From: an uncultured bacterium
Lineage (GTDB): Bacteria; Cyanobacteriota; Vampirovibrionia; Gastranaerophilales; Gastranaerophilaceae
Reading direction: 5' to 3'
Assembly (NCBI GenBank): GCA_949294335.1
Contig: CASFGO010000027.1
Location: forward strand, 1 to 64,000
DNA length: 64,000 nt
The notes under the pieces: model-generated
What the model saw: only the letters and a program-made list of their open reading frames with translations
Databases searched by the model: none
Told to the model about the DNA's origin: nothing
In this document: piece by piece, positions 50,540 to 60,149 of the stretch
Layout of the letters: each line of letters opens with the position of its first letter
Numbering within the stretch: the first letter of the stretch is position 1
Program-made: the position numbers and the translations under genes

Positions 50540-51172
50540 ATGGGCTTATTGTTAATGCAATATGAATATCAAAAAGCTAAGCAGAAAGTAAATCTGTATG
50601 AGCTTCGTGGCATTCGTTTAAACGATATGTCAGAACGATATGCTAAACGTATCGCCGATATTGAAAAATTATTCAATAAAAAACAAACTTCACTTGAATC
50701 ACAATTCTCTACAATCCAAAGTCAAATAAACTCAGCGATTTCAAGTGTATCAGCATCTGGAGATTTTTCAGCATTATCAATCAGTTCTATATTTACCAAT
50801 TTAGGTATTTCATCAAATGCTCCAGCATGTTCTAGCCTAGAAGCAGCATTTACGGCTGCAAAAGATCAAATAGAAACAGGAACAACATTAGAAAATGTAC
50901 AAAAAGCAGCAGCCCAAAGAGCTAGCTTGGCTTCTCAATTACAATCAGTATTACAAGTTACAATTAATGCATTGAAAGAAGCTGCAATTGCAGATCTTGA
51001 AGCAGCAGAAGATAAACAAAGAGAACCAATAGCTGCTAAAGATGCTGAAATCCAAGCTGATGTTGCAGAAAACGATACATTATTAACACTTGCGGAAGAA
51101 AGAAAAGAAGCAGCAAAGAACAGATTACCAAACACAATAAAAGATTCAGTTGCTCACTACGGATTAAGCTAA
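50540..51172 (+). CDS. alanine/glutamine-rich helical protein, possibly secreted or filament-forming
   Basis: A 210-residue protein with no Sec signal, almost wholly helical. The N terminus is QYEYQKAKQKVNLYELRGIRLNDMSERYAKRIADIEKLF, then a Ser/Ala-rich middle (about 70-120) and a long Ala-rich coiled coil (ALKEAAIADLEAAEDKQREP and AKDAEIQADVAEN), ending HYGLS. It has two Cys at most. Such leaderless, Ala/Ser-rich double-helix proteins are common among substrates of type III and other signal-less exporters, but I recognise no family. It has its own -10, good Shine-Dalgarno and a strong terminator, so it is probably well expressed alone. Confidence 0.72.
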   Translation: MGLLLMQYEYQKAKQKVNLYELRGIRLNDMSERYAKRIADIEKLFNKKQTSLESQFSTIQSQINSAISSVSASGDFSALSISSIFTNLGISSNAPACSSLEAAFTAAKDQIETGTTLENVQKAAAQRASLASQLQSVLQVTINALKEAAIADLEAAEDKQREPIAAKDAEIQADVAENDTLLTLAEERKEAAKNRLPNTIKDSVAHYGLS

Positions 51173-51197
51173 TTATTATAATAGTGATAGTTGATAG

Positions 51198-51228
51198 AAA
51201 AGAGGTGATTTTAATAATCACCTCTTTT
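51198..51228 (+). terminator. bidirectional terminator between the helical protein and cca
   Basis: AAAAGAGGTGATT (51198-51210) pairs with AATCACCTCTTTT (51216-51228) around a 5-base loop. The stem reaches into the cca stop codon, which is unusual, and it can serve both converging genes. Confidence 0.88.
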
Positions 51229-52582
51229 AGTATGTTAATACAAAATTTATCGCTTCTTCTTTTGTTGTTATATTACCTTCTATTTGCTCTTCTTGAAGTG
51301 CTTTTATTATTTTTCCTAATAATGGAGATTGTTGAATATGTTTTAATTCCATTATTTCATCCCCTGTTAAAAGTTTTGGAATGGGTTTTAGCTTATCTTT
51401 TATTGACAAATAATAACTTAGTAAATTATCTAAACTACAAATATTATCTTCTACAATATCATCAGTAATTGCAGGTCCTCTTGCAGATAACCTATCAGCC
51501 TTTGCAAGAATTATATTATCTATCACATCATCTCCCATCTTTCTTATATAACGCATATAAATCTTTTCATTTATATTTTCTGATGAAACTACTTGAGATG
51601 GATATATATGATTTTTAATCATGTTTGCAATATATTCAATTTGTTTTTTGGAGAATTTATTTTGTTTGAGAATATCTTTAGCCATTTTAGAGCCAACATC
51701 ATCATGTTTTATAAATCTATGTCTTTCGCCTTCTATAGTCCATGTTGAATATTTACCTATATCATGCAGAAAGCCTGCAAATTTCAAATGGGCAAGCCTT
51801 GAAAATCCTCCAAAATCTTGTTTTTCTAAATGTGTTTTGATTTCGTTATTACTTGAGTCATATATTTTTTGAATTTGGTTTACTGTTTCTATTGAGTGAT
51901 CAAATAAATTCAAATGGTGATGTGTGTTTTTAGGTACTTTTTTAACATCAATAAATATAGGATAAAGAATATCAATTAAATCACTCATTTCTAATAAAAC
52001 TTTAGCGGTACACTTACCTTCAAATAATTTCATTAGTTCATAATTTACTCTCTCAATAGCAGGATTCTTGATTAATTGAATATGTTTTTTTATTTGTTGT
52101 TTAGTTTCACCCTCTATTTCAAAGCCTAAAATAGCAGAAAATCTATATGCTCTTAGAATTCTCAAAGGATCTTCAACTATATTTTGCTCCGAAATACTCC
52201 TTATTATCTTATTTTTTAAATCCGCTTGCCCCCAATTAACATCAATAATCTCATTATTTTTTAAATTAATAGCAATTGAATTGATTGTAAAATCACGCCT
52301 TTTTAAATCTAATTCAATATTATTTGATTCCGTTACATCAACATAGTTTAATTTATCACGAAGCACAACTCTATAAATATGGTTCTCGGAATCTAATTCA
52401 ATAAATGTTCCGTCAACTTTTTGACAAAATTTCTGAGCAAATTGCATTGCATTTTTTACAACAATATCCTTATCATATGATGTTTTACCTAATAAAAAAT
52501 CTCTTACGGCACCACCTACAAGATAGACATCAGAATCTATTGTTTTAATTATTTGAATTACATTATCATTTAATAGATTCAT
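51227..52582 (-). CDS. cca: CCA tRNA nucleotidyltransferase / poly(A) polymerase family, with HD domain
   Basis: Adds or repairs the 3' CCA of tRNAs (or makes poly(A) tails; the family covers both). The 451-residue protein has the nucleotidyltransferase motif VYLVGGAVRDFLLG with metal-binding Asp in KDIVV, RRDFTINSIAINL, DPLRILRAYRFSA, and a C-terminal HD domain (HDIGKYSTW). An ATG at 52582 is chosen; a TTG two codons upstream also keeps the frame but has poorer Shine-Dalgarno spacing. tRNA-Arg here lacks an encoded CCA, which requires such an enzyme. It overlaps rsmE by 17 bases. Confidence 0.92.
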   Translation of the reverse strand: MNLLNDNVIQIIKTIDSDVYLVGGAVRDFLLGKTSYDKDIVVKNAMQFAQKFCQKVDGTFIELDSENHIYRVVLRDKLNYVDVTESNNIELDLKRRDFTINSIAINLKNNEIIDVNWGQADLKNKIIRSISEQNIVEDPLRILRAYRFSAILGFEIEGETKQQIKKHIQLIKNPAIERVNYELMKLFEGKCTAKVLLEMSDLIDILYPIFIDVKKVPKNTHHHLNLFDHSIETVNQIQKIYDSSNNEIKTHLEKQDFGGFSRLAHLKFAGFLHDIGKYSTWTIEGERHRFIKHDDVGSKMAKDILKQNKFSKKQIEYIANMIKNHIYPSQVVSSENINEKIYMRYIRKMGDDVIDNIILAKADRLSARGPAITDDIVEDNICSLDNLLSYYLSIKDKLKPIPKLLTGDEIMELKHIQQSPLLGKIIKALQEEQIEGNITTKEEAINFVLTY

Positions 52583-53300
52583 AAACAATATTCCCTATTG
52601 TAACTATTACAGCGGTTTCAGCTTTTAAAATCAAGTTTCCTAAAGTTAGCATTGGGATAGAATTATTTCTAAAATAATTAAATTCATTTTCTGAAAAGCC
52701 ACCTTCAGGACCAATAATAATTAAAACTTTTTCATCAATATTTATAGGATTTTCTCTTAAATACTGTTTCAAAGACTTTTCTGTATATTTTTCGCATAAT
52801 GCAATTATTTTATCATATTTTTGAGCAGCAACAGCTTCATCTAAATTAGATAATGGGAAACATGTAGGGATATTTGCTCTTTCACATTGTTTTGAAGCCG
52901 CATACATTGTATTTTGCCATTTCTCAATTTTTTGTTCAATTACATTCTTCTTTAATGCACAATTATCTGTATATATAGGATATACTCCTGCAACACCCAA
53001 TTCTGTCGCCTTTTCAATAATAGTGAGCTGAGAATCACTTCTTAAAGGTGATTGTGCTAAATAAAGTTCATATGAAAGTTTTCTTGATGATTTTTCTTTT
53101 TTTAGAATATCAACAATAAGATTATTTTTATTAATCTCTTTAATTACTGTTAAATACTCAATCTCATTTTCATCTATTAATAATAACTTTTCACCGATTT
53201 TTGAACGTAAAGACTTAACAATATGTTGATAATTAGAACTATCAGACACTAATATAGAATTATTATTAACGTCTTTTGAATTTATGAAAAAATGTGGCAT
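52566..53300 (-). CDS. rsmE: 16S rRNA (uracil(1498)-N3)-methyltransferase RsmE
   Basis: SPOUT-fold enzyme that methylates U1498. The 244-residue protein has the RsmE motifs: SQLTIIEKATELGVAGVYPI, IIIGPEGGFSENE and LTLGNLILKAETA. It stands 15 bases after the M16 gene in the reading direction and overlaps cca by 17 bases. Confidence 0.95.
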   Translation of the reverse strand: MPHFFINSKDVNNNSILVSDSSNYQHIVKSLRSKIGEKLLLIDENEIEYLTVIKEINKNNLIVDILKKEKSSRKLSYELYLAQSPLRSDSQLTIIEKATELGVAGVYPIYTDNCALKKNVIEQKIEKWQNTMYAASKQCERANIPTCFPLSNLDEAVAAQKYDKIIALCEKYTEKSLKQYLRENPINIDEKVLIIIGPEGGFSENEFNYFRNNSIPMLTLGNLILKAETAVIVTIGNIVYESIK

Positions 53301-53315
53301 TAACCCTTTCCCTTA

Positions 53316-55892
53316 CTACTTTGTAGTTACAATTGATGTTGTATAATTTCCATTAAAATACTTATTCGCAACTTCAATTATATCAGAAGCCGTAACAGAA
53401 TTGATTAAATCTGTGTACTCATCTATAAATTTATATCCTCGACCTGAGGCTTCAAACCAACCTAATGTTGTTGCTTTGTCACTATTTGTTTCTAGCTGAA
53501 TAACAAACTCACCTAATAATCGATCTTTAGCATCTCTTAATTCTTTACCACTTACAAATTGAGTTTTAAATTTTTGCATTTCAACAAGCATTTTTTGCTT
53601 TGCCCTATCTAAAGTTTTTGGATTGGTTCCAACGTAAACATTAAATGAGCCCGCCAAAACATTTGGATTATATGATGATCCTACTTGATATGCTAGACCT
53701 TCTTGTTCTCTTATACTTTTAAATAATCTAGAACTCATGCCAGAACCTAAAATAGTATTTATAACATTCAAGGTCGCATACTCTTTAATATCTTTTAAGC
53801 CATTCGTTTGCCAACCTAATATTACCCAAGCAGTTTTTTGGTCATTAGCCTTTTTAATAACTTCTGTTTTAGAGGTTAATTTTGGAATTGAATATTTTGA
53901 ATAATCAAACTTAGGTTGTTTTGTATTTTGAAACATATTACTAAAATGATTTATAACCATATCAGAATCTACTTTACCATTAACTGAAATAATAATGTTT
54001 TCAGGATTTAAAATTTTTGTTTGGTAATTTTTTATATCATCTCGTGTAACATGTGGAAGTGATTTTTCTAACAACGTATAAGAAGTTGAATAAACTGAAT
54101 CCTTATATATGTGAGACTTATAACCATCAATTGCTAAGTTTAGAGGATTATCTCTATTTTGCTTGATTTTATTCAATAAAATTGTTCTATCTTTTTCAAT
54201 TTCTATATCATCAAATGTAGAATTATTTAACATATCATCTAATATTTCTAAAGCAGTTTTAACCTGATTTTTAGTAGTTAATACCGTTATATTAAAAGTA
54301 TCAGATGCAGGAGATATCTCTACATTTATACCATTTTCTTCTAAAGCTTTTGCCAGTTCTATAGCAGAATATTTTTTTGTCCCTTTCATCAATAAATCTG
54401 CAAATAAACGACTAGTTCCTCTTTGAGGTTCTAAGAAATTACCACCTTTTGCTAAAATAGTTATTGCAACAATATCATTATAATTATTATCAGTTAAAAG
54501 TAATGTTGCATTGTTATCTAATTTTAATTTTTTAGTTGAAGTATTTGATGATAGTAACACACCTTTGTGGGTATTAGATTTAACTTTTTCTTGATTAATA
54601 TTTTGATTTTCTGGTAATACAATTGATATTGCACAATTATTTTTTAGCAAATATTTATTTGCAACTCTTTTAACATCAGCAGTTGTGACCTTACTTATTT
54701 TATTCAAGTAATTATTATAATAATCAATACTACCTGTTAGAGTAATAATGTAACCTAATTCTTTTGCAATATTTGAAACAGATTCTCTTGAATAATAAGT
54801 ATCAGATTCAATTATTTTTTTTGCAATTTTTAAATCTTCATCACTAATACCAAATTCTTTTATTTTATTAATTTCAGTAAATATTGCATTTTCTACTTTT
54901 TGAGAGTTTTGTGGAATAAATGTTGAATTAATAACAAATAAACCATCATCTCTCATAGTCGCATTATATGCAGAAATAGTATTAACAAGCTGTTTTTGTT
55001 CTTTTACAACTTGATATAACTTAGAGGACTGTCCATCGCCTAATATTGTTGATAGGACATCAAGAGCATAAGTATCATTAGATGAAATATCAGCACTTCT
55101 AAATCCAATCATCATATAACCTGCTTGAGTTGGCATGTATGCAATATTTCGTTTTTGTGACGTCAAAAATTTTTCTTTTTTGTAAGTAGGAAGAATTGTC
55201 TTTTTAGCAGGAGTATTAAAATTTTCTTTAATAAGCTTTAAAACATGTTCTGGCTCGACATCCCCTATTACTAATGTTGTCATATTTGAAGGGGTATAAT
55301 ATTTTTTATAATAATCCAATACATTTTCTCTTGTTGAATTTTCAACAACTTTTGCAGATCCTATAACTTTTCTTTTATAAGGATGAGTTGTATATAACAA
55401 AGCATTTAAATTATCATAACAAATACTAGATGGAGTATTTGCATCTTTAGCTATCTCTTCTAAAACAACTTTTCGTTCTTTCTCCATCTCTTTTCGAGGA
55501 ATTTGAGGATGCAATAGCATATCAGCATGAAGAGCTAAAGCTTCATCTAAATATTTTGATGATATTGTTATGTAATAATGTGTAAAATCTTTACTCGTTG
55601 CAGCATTTGTTATAGCACCCTTTGATTCTAAGATTTTATCAAAATCTCCTGTAGGATGCTTTTCTGTACCTTTAAAGAATAAATGTTCTAAAAAATGTGA
55701 AATTCCACTACTTGAATCATCTTCATTTATAGATCCAGTTTTAATCCAAGTATCAATTGTAACAATTGGATTGTTTTTAACTTGTTCAATTACTACAGTT
55801 TGACCATTATCTAATTTATAAGTGAAAATTTCTTGAGCAAAGCAAGTATTACTCAAAAATACAAATATAAGTAACAATAAAAATTTCTTCAT
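53316..55892 (-). CDS. secreted two-domain M16 zinc peptidase
   Basis: A processing-type peptidase (PqqL/pitrilysin group). It has a signal peptide (KKFLLLLIFVFLSNTCFA), then the inverted HxxEH motif at 66-70 (HFLEH) with the third ligand Glu about 75 residues on (VLEEIAKD). The 858-residue length holds two M16 halves; the second (about 430-858) has no HxxEH and would complete the clamp, as usual. It lies in the periplasm or on the outer side. Its partner and substrate are unknown. It is followed by rsmE after 15 bases. Confidence 0.93.
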   Translation of the reverse strand: MKKFLLLLIFVFLSNTCFAQEIFTYKLDNGQTVVIEQVKNNPIVTIDTWIKTGSINEDDSSSGISHFLEHLFFKGTEKHPTGDFDKILESKGAITNAATSKDFTHYYITISSKYLDEALALHADMLLHPQIPRKEMEKERKVVLEEIAKDANTPSSICYDNLNALLYTTHPYKRKVIGSAKVVENSTRENVLDYYKKYYTPSNMTTLVIGDVEPEHVLKLIKENFNTPAKKTILPTYKKEKFLTSQKRNIAYMPTQAGYMMIGFRSADISSNDTYALDVLSTILGDGQSSKLYQVVKEQKQLVNTISAYNATMRDDGLFVINSTFIPQNSQKVENAIFTEINKIKEFGISDEDLKIAKKIIESDTYYSRESVSNIAKELGYIITLTGSIDYYNNYLNKISKVTTADVKRVANKYLLKNNCAISIVLPENQNINQEKVKSNTHKGVLLSSNTSTKKLKLDNNATLLLTDNNYNDIVAITILAKGGNFLEPQRGTSRLFADLLMKGTKKYSAIELAKALEENGINVEISPASDTFNITVLTTKNQVKTALEILDDMLNNSTFDDIEIEKDRTILLNKIKQNRDNPLNLAIDGYKSHIYKDSVYSTSYTLLEKSLPHVTRDDIKNYQTKILNPENIIISVNGKVDSDMVINHFSNMFQNTKQPKFDYSKYSIPKLTSKTEVIKKANDQKTAWVILGWQTNGLKDIKEYATLNVINTILGSGMSSRLFKSIREQEGLAYQVGSSYNPNVLAGSFNVYVGTNPKTLDRAKQKMLVEMQKFKTQFVSGKELRDAKDRLLGEFVIQLETNSDKATTLGWFEASGRGYKFIDEYTDLINSVTASDIIEVANKYFNGNYTTSIVTTK

Positions 55893-55994
55893 ATACTAAC
55901 CCCATTAATTAAATCCAATTAACATAATAGAGTTATTATATATTTTTTTCAAGTCAATACAAATTATTAACAATAATAGCAATTACAAAATAAA

Positions 55995-56372
55995 TTAGTA
56001 TTCTTTTACGAATTCAGCACCATCATCAATTTTAGTTTTAACTTTCTTTAAAACACCATTTTCATCATAAATAAAATCTGATATTGCTGTATAATCACCT
56101 ATACCATAATTTGAACGATAAACTTCTCTAATAGGCTTCCCTTCTTGATTGTAGTATATATGAGATTTTAATTTACCATCATTATGAAGAAAATCTACTT
56201 GTATAGGTTTATTTGATTCATCAAATGTTTGAATATAAACATTACGTTTATATTTATGCTGAATTTTAGGTTGGAATTTTAAACTTTCAATCTCTGCATC
56301 AATAACTTTGTTTATATTATAACGTTCTGAAATAATACTATTAGTAGAATACCCTTGTGATTTTCTTGCCAT
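55995..56372 (-). CDS. small beta-hairpin-repeat-like protein of unknown function
   Basis: A 125-residue protein with no signal peptide. The second half has G-x-L/P turns (LHNDGKLKSHIYYNQEGKPIREVYR, YDENGVLKKVKTKI) that look like YwqK/MORN-type repeats, similar in style to the secreted unknown at 1974-2549. The first 45 residues are polar and helical. Its biological role is unknown. It stands alone upstream of the M16 gene in the reading direction, separated by about 100 bases. Confidence 0.68.
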   Translation of the reverse strand: MARKSQGYSTNSIISERYNINKVIDAEIESLKFQPKIQHKYKRNVYIQTFDESNKPIQVDFLHNDGKLKSHIYYNQEGKPIREVYRSNYGIGDYTAISDFIYDENGVLKKVKTKIDDGAEFVKEY

Positions 56373-56538
56373 AACTTAATCCCTAAAACTATACTTAACT
56401 TAATCCCTGATAGTTCTATAAAGTATTTTATTACAAAAAAATTGACTAAATATATCAAAAATTTACAAAATATTAAATTATGTAACAAAAATATCAATCA
56501 TATGCAATTTGTATATACTCAAATACTTTATATATATG

Positions 56539-56652
56539 TAAGCAATCAATGCTTAAAAAAAAGATTTCATACATAACCTACACACACTAACCTTCTACAC
56601 ACGAGGAATTACACAAAAAATTCCAACCTTCCATTTTTGGGAGGTTTTTTTT
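56539..56652 (+). ncRNA. second small-RNA candidate in a 368-bp intergenic gap (56373-56740)
   Basis: The gap lies between a leftward gene start (56372) and a rightward gene (56741). Three rightward hairpins follow one another: TAAGCA-atcaa-TGCTTA at 56539-56555, GGAATT/AATTCC (56605-56624) and a terminator stem AACCTTCC with GGGAGGTT (56625-56646, one G-T pair) running into eight T (56645-56652). A 50-base unpaired stretch, CA-rich, carries ACACGAGGA at 56599-56607. TATACT at 56514-56519 or TATATA near 56528 could be the -10. No ORF over 30 codons fits. The preceding 56373-56510 is AT-rich and shows nothing else. Confidence 0.5.
56625..56652 (+). terminator. intrinsic terminator of the second small-RNA candidate
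   Basis: An eight-base stem (56625-56632 with 56639-56646, one T-G pair) with loop ATTTTT, running into a plus-strand T-tract ending at 56652. It precedes the OB-like gene by about 90 bases, so it cannot end a protein gene. Confidence 0.75.
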
Positions 56653-56740
56653 ATTGGATAATTTTTTATCTTTTATCTTATTTGGTAGTTACAATTCAAC
56701 TAAATTATGGTAAAATACAATTGAATTTAGGAGAAGAGTA

Positions 56741-57220
56741 ATGAAAAAAATACTAAGTAGTTTATTATTAGGGTTATTTATAATAAGTTTTAATTCTGAG
56801 TTTGCAGTTGCCAATACAACAACCCCAACAAAAACAGTTCAAACACAAACAACAACTCAAACTCAACAACCAGCCTTGAGTGTTAAACCTTTAGATGTAG
56901 TTAATAATCCATCTGCATACATGAGAAAAAGAATATGCATGACTGGTAAATTCTCAAAATTTTCGACTTTAGGATTAGACTATAAACCAGCTTTTAGAAG
57001 TTCTGATAAATACATCTCATTTCTATTTTTTAGAGATGATGTAGTTGGGACAATACCACTTTCCGAATTAAAAATGTTTATATCAAGAAAAGTTGCAGAA
57101 AAACTACCTGATATCAATGAAGGTGATACTATAAAAGTTACAGGAACAGTATTTTCAAATGCACTTGGCGATGCTTGGTTCGACGCAGAAAATATCCAAT
57201 TAATTCATTCTAAAAAATAA
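56741..57220 (+). CDS. secreted OB-like-fold protein of unknown function
   Basis: A 159-residue protein with signal peptide (KKILSSLLLGLFIISFNSEFAVA), a Thr/Gln-rich linker (TTTPTKTVQTQTTTQTQQP) and a domain from residue 48 on. That domain reads PLDVVNNPSAYMRKRICMTGKFSKF, later LPDINEGDTIKVTGTVFSNALGDAWFDAENIQL, which looks like the strands of an OB or BOF-type fold. Ligand unknown. It precedes the DUF3536 hydrolase by 11 bases, so the two are co-transcribed. A GGAG Shine-Dalgarno is present. Confidence 0.75.
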   Translation: MKKILSSLLLGLFIISFNSEFAVANTTTPTKTVQTQTTTQTQQPALSVKPLDVVNNPSAYMRKRICMTGKFSKFSTLGLDYKPAFRSSDKYISFLFFRDDVVGTIPLSELKMFISRKVAEKLPDINEGDTIKVTGTVFSNALGDAWFDAENIQLIHSKK

Positions 57221-57231
57221 GGACATAAGAA

Positions 57232-59742
57232 ATGCAAGAAGAAAAAATAAAAAAAGAAGTAGAAAAAGATAATAAAAAAGTATTCTTAGCAATACACGGA
57301 CACTTTTACCAACCACCAAGAGAAAATCCTTGGCTTGAAGCAGTTGAGTTACAACCTAGTGCATTACCATGTCACGATTGGAATGAACGAGTAAACAATG
57401 AATGCTATGCTCCAAATTCAGTTTCCAAAGTTGTTGATGATAAAAATAGAATTCTTAAATTAGTCAATAACTATGAAAGCATGAGCTTTAACTTTGGGCC
57501 AACATTATTATCTTGGATGGAAGTTTTTTCTCCTCACGCATATGAACGAATTATAAAAGCAGACATAAAAAGCGTAGAAGAACATAATGGACACGGAAAC
57601 GCAATTGCTCAAGTATATAATCATATTATAATGCCACTTGCAAATGAACTTGATAAACAAACTCAGGTTAAATGGGGTATTAGAGATTTTGAATATAGAT
57701 TTGGTCGTAAACCTGAAGGGATTTGGCTTGCTGAAACTGCAGTAGATGATGATACATTAAGAGTTTTAGTAGAAAATGATATTAAATTTACTATTTTATC
57801 ACCATTTCAAGCTAAACGAATCAGAAAACAAGGTGATACAAACTGGAATGATGTAAGTTGGGGAAATATTGACCCTGCTAGATCTTACAGATATTATATT
57901 AAATCTGCACCAGGGAAATTTATTGACTTATTCTTCTATGATGGTGCTATTTCTAAATCTGTTGCTTTTGATGAACTATTAAGAGATGGGAATAAATTTG
58001 TAAGACGCCTAAAAGATGGTATTTCATTTGATAGAAATTATCCTCAATTAATTAACATAGCAACAGATGGTGAAAGTTATGGACATCATACTAAATTTGG
58101 AGATATGGCATTAGCATATGCTTTATCAACAAAAGCTAAAGAGGCAGGATTTACAATTACTAATTATGCGGAATATTTAGAAAATTATGCAAGTAATTGG
58201 GAAGTAGATTTAAAAGATGTTTCTTCTTGGAGTTGTTTCCATGGAGTCGGACGTTGGTGTGAAGACTGCGGTTGTTCTACAGGTGGACACCCTGGTTGGA
58301 ATCAAAAATGGAGAAGACCTTTAAGAGATGCGATGGATTATTTAAGAGATGAAGTTATTCCATTATGTCAAAAACAAGGGAAAAAATATTTTAAAGATTT
58401 CATGGCTGCAAGAATGAATTATATTGAAGTAATTCTAGACCGTTCGGAGTTATCAGTAAAAAATTTCCAAGCCGAATATTTTAATGAAGGCTTAGATGAA
58501 AATGATAAGGTAAGAGCTATGGAAATTTTGGAAATCCAACGTCAAGCAATGCTTATGTATACTAGTTGCGGTTGGTTCTTCTCTGATATCTCTGGCATTG
58601 AAACAACTCAAATTATGAAATATGCAGCAAGAGTTATTCAATTAGCTAAAAACTTTACTAAAAAGGATTTAGAAGGTCCTTATTTAGAAATTCTATCAAA
58701 AGCACAAAGTAATTATCCTGAACTTGGTAACGGGAAAGAGATATATGAAAAATATGTAAAACCTTCTGTTGTTTCAATGAAACAAATAGTTAGTTTATGG
58801 GCAATATCGTCTTTATATCAAGAAACAGAGGATGAAGAAGATGTTTACTGCTACTCAATAACTAAAAAATCCTATAAACGAGTAAAAAAAGGAGATTCTC
58901 AATTAATCGTTGGTCATGTAGAAATACAGTCAAAAATTACATTAGAACGTTCTGATATGATGTTTGCACTTGTACAATTCTCCGGTGGGGATTTCCATTG
59001 TGCTATTAGAGATTATTCTGACGAATATGAAAATATTCAAAAAGAATTAGTTAGAACATATATGATTAATCCTCTAACAGAAATTATTAGAGCTTTAGAT
59101 GGATATTTTGGGAAAGAATACTTCACTTTAAAAGATATATTTATTGAAGAAAGAAGAAAAATACTTCAAATACTTTTAAAAGATAAACTTTCTGCATTTG
59201 CCAGAAATTACGAAGAAATGTATGAAGATGGTAAATCTTCAATATTCCATTTACAAGCATTAGGATTAGAAATTCCGGAAGAATTCAAAATATCTGCACA
59301 GTATGCATTAGCAAAACAATTCAATGAGCTGTTTATGAATTCTAATGGATTTATTGATGAAGAAATCATACAGCTTGCAGGCGATATCAATTTTGAAGCG
59401 AAAAGGCTTGGTATATCAATAGACAAGACCGAAACAAGTAAAATTTTTGACAAAAAAATTGTTCAAAATATAAATCGTTTAGTTTATAGTATGGAATATC
59501 AGCAAGCTGATGTAACATTAGAATTACTAAATGTTATAGATAAATTAGAAATTAATACGGATTTATCTGAAGCTCAAAATGTTTATTACTCTAAAATAGT
59601 ACTAAACTTTGAAAAACTTATTAATTCTATTAGCAGACCAAGCGATAGAGAATTAATTCTTTTATTATTTGATATCGCCAAAAGATTACATTTTAATATT
59701 GAATACTATAAACAAAAATTTGATAAAGCAATTTTACGTTAA
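57232..59742 (+). CDS. GH57/DUF3536 family glycoside hydrolase
   Basis: An 836-residue cytoplasmic enzyme of the GH57-like DUF3536 family, expected to act on alpha-glucans or similar. The N-terminal domain has IHGHFYQPPRENPWL, NNECYAPNSVSKVV and GIWLAETAVDDDTLRVL with the catalytic-nucleophile Glu position; INIATDGESYGHHTKFG is a further conserved motif. The DUF3536 C-terminal helical part follows from about 530. No signal peptide. A strong pairing with the OB-like gene upstream is seen (11 bases). The substrate cannot be read from sequence. Confidence 0.92.
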   Translation: MQEEKIKKEVEKDNKKVFLAIHGHFYQPPRENPWLEAVELQPSALPCHDWNERVNNECYAPNSVSKVVDDKNRILKLVNNYESMSFNFGPTLLSWMEVFSPHAYERIIKADIKSVEEHNGHGNAIAQVYNHIIMPLANELDKQTQVKWGIRDFEYRFGRKPEGIWLAETAVDDDTLRVLVENDIKFTILSPFQAKRIRKQGDTNWNDVSWGNIDPARSYRYYIKSAPGKFIDLFFYDGAISKSVAFDELLRDGNKFVRRLKDGISFDRNYPQLINIATDGESYGHHTKFGDMALAYALSTKAKEAGFTITNYAEYLENYASNWEVDLKDVSSWSCFHGVGRWCEDCGCSTGGHPGWNQKWRRPLRDAMDYLRDEVIPLCQKQGKKYFKDFMAARMNYIEVILDRSELSVKNFQAEYFNEGLDENDKVRAMEILEIQRQAMLMYTSCGWFFSDISGIETTQIMKYAARVIQLAKNFTKKDLEGPYLEILSKAQSNYPELGNGKEIYEKYVKPSVVSMKQIVSLWAISSLYQETEDEEDVYCYSITKKSYKRVKKGDSQLIVGHVEIQSKITLERSDMMFALVQFSGGDFHCAIRDYSDEYENIQKELVRTYMINPLTEIIRALDGYFGKEYFTLKDIFIEERRKILQILLKDKLSAFARNYEEMYEDGKSSIFHLQALGLEIPEEFKISAQYALAKQFNELFMNSNGFIDEEIIQLAGDINFEAKRLGISIDKTETSKIFDKKIVQNINRLVYSMEYQQADVTLELLNVIDKLEINTDLSEAQNVYYSKIVLNFEKLINSISRPSDRELILLLFDIAKRLHFNIEYYKQKFDKAILR

Positions 59743-60000
59743 TTTATCTTCTAACTGAGAATTAATTAACTCTATTTTTTTTAGTCTTTGACGTGCAACT
59801 GAAGATAAACTAATATATTTATTTCGTTCTTCACTAAGTTTTAATATAAAATTTTCAGTATTTTCATAATACTGAGAATTTAGTTCTAGGTTAAGACATA
59901 ATTCTTGAATTGCAGATAATAAACTATCAAGAATTGTTATTTCATCAAAAGTATCTTGACAAAGACTCATACAAATTGCGTCAGTTTCCCTTGTTTTCAT
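59734..60000 (-). CDS. small helical protein of unknown function
   Basis: An 88-residue protein starting at the ATG at 60000, where GGAGG lies five bases upstream; an ATG four codons earlier overlaps that Shine-Dalgarno and is less likely. It is all-helical (ETDAICMSLCQDTFDEITILDSLLSAIQELCLNLEL, ENFILKLSEERNKYISLSSVARQRLKKIELINSQLEDKL). FlgN-like or other chaperone-like helix pairs have this shape, but the sequence does not prove it. It overlaps the DUF3536 gene end by nine bases, tail-to-tail. Confidence 0.62.
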   Translation of the reverse strand: MKTRETDAICMSLCQDTFDEITILDSLLSAIQELCLNLELNSQYYENTENFILKLSEERNKYISLSSVARQRLKKIELINSQLEDKLT

Positions 60001-60134
60001 TTCATCCTCCATAATTCGTTACTCTACTCTTCTTAATTCCAATATAAGTATATCTCTTAAAGAAATACATTTATTAATAGATTTACAGTTTTTAAATCAT
60101 TTAAAAAGACTTTTCATTAATTAAACTAATATGA

Positions 60135-60140
60135 TATAAT
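60135..60140 (+). promoter_or_regulatory. -10 box directly before the beta-barrel gene
   Basis: TATAAT at 60135-60140 is followed only nine bases later by the TTG start. Transcription would begin at about 60147, giving an essentially leaderless mRNA. TTTTCA sixteen bases upstream could be a weak -35. Confidence 0.45.
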
Positions 60141-60149
60141 AACCTAACC

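Noticed and set aside
51184-51468. 94-residue plus-strand hydrophobic ORF
   Set aside because: Shadow of cca on the opposite strand, with no Shine-Dalgarno and Leu-rich composition from reversed AT-rich codons.
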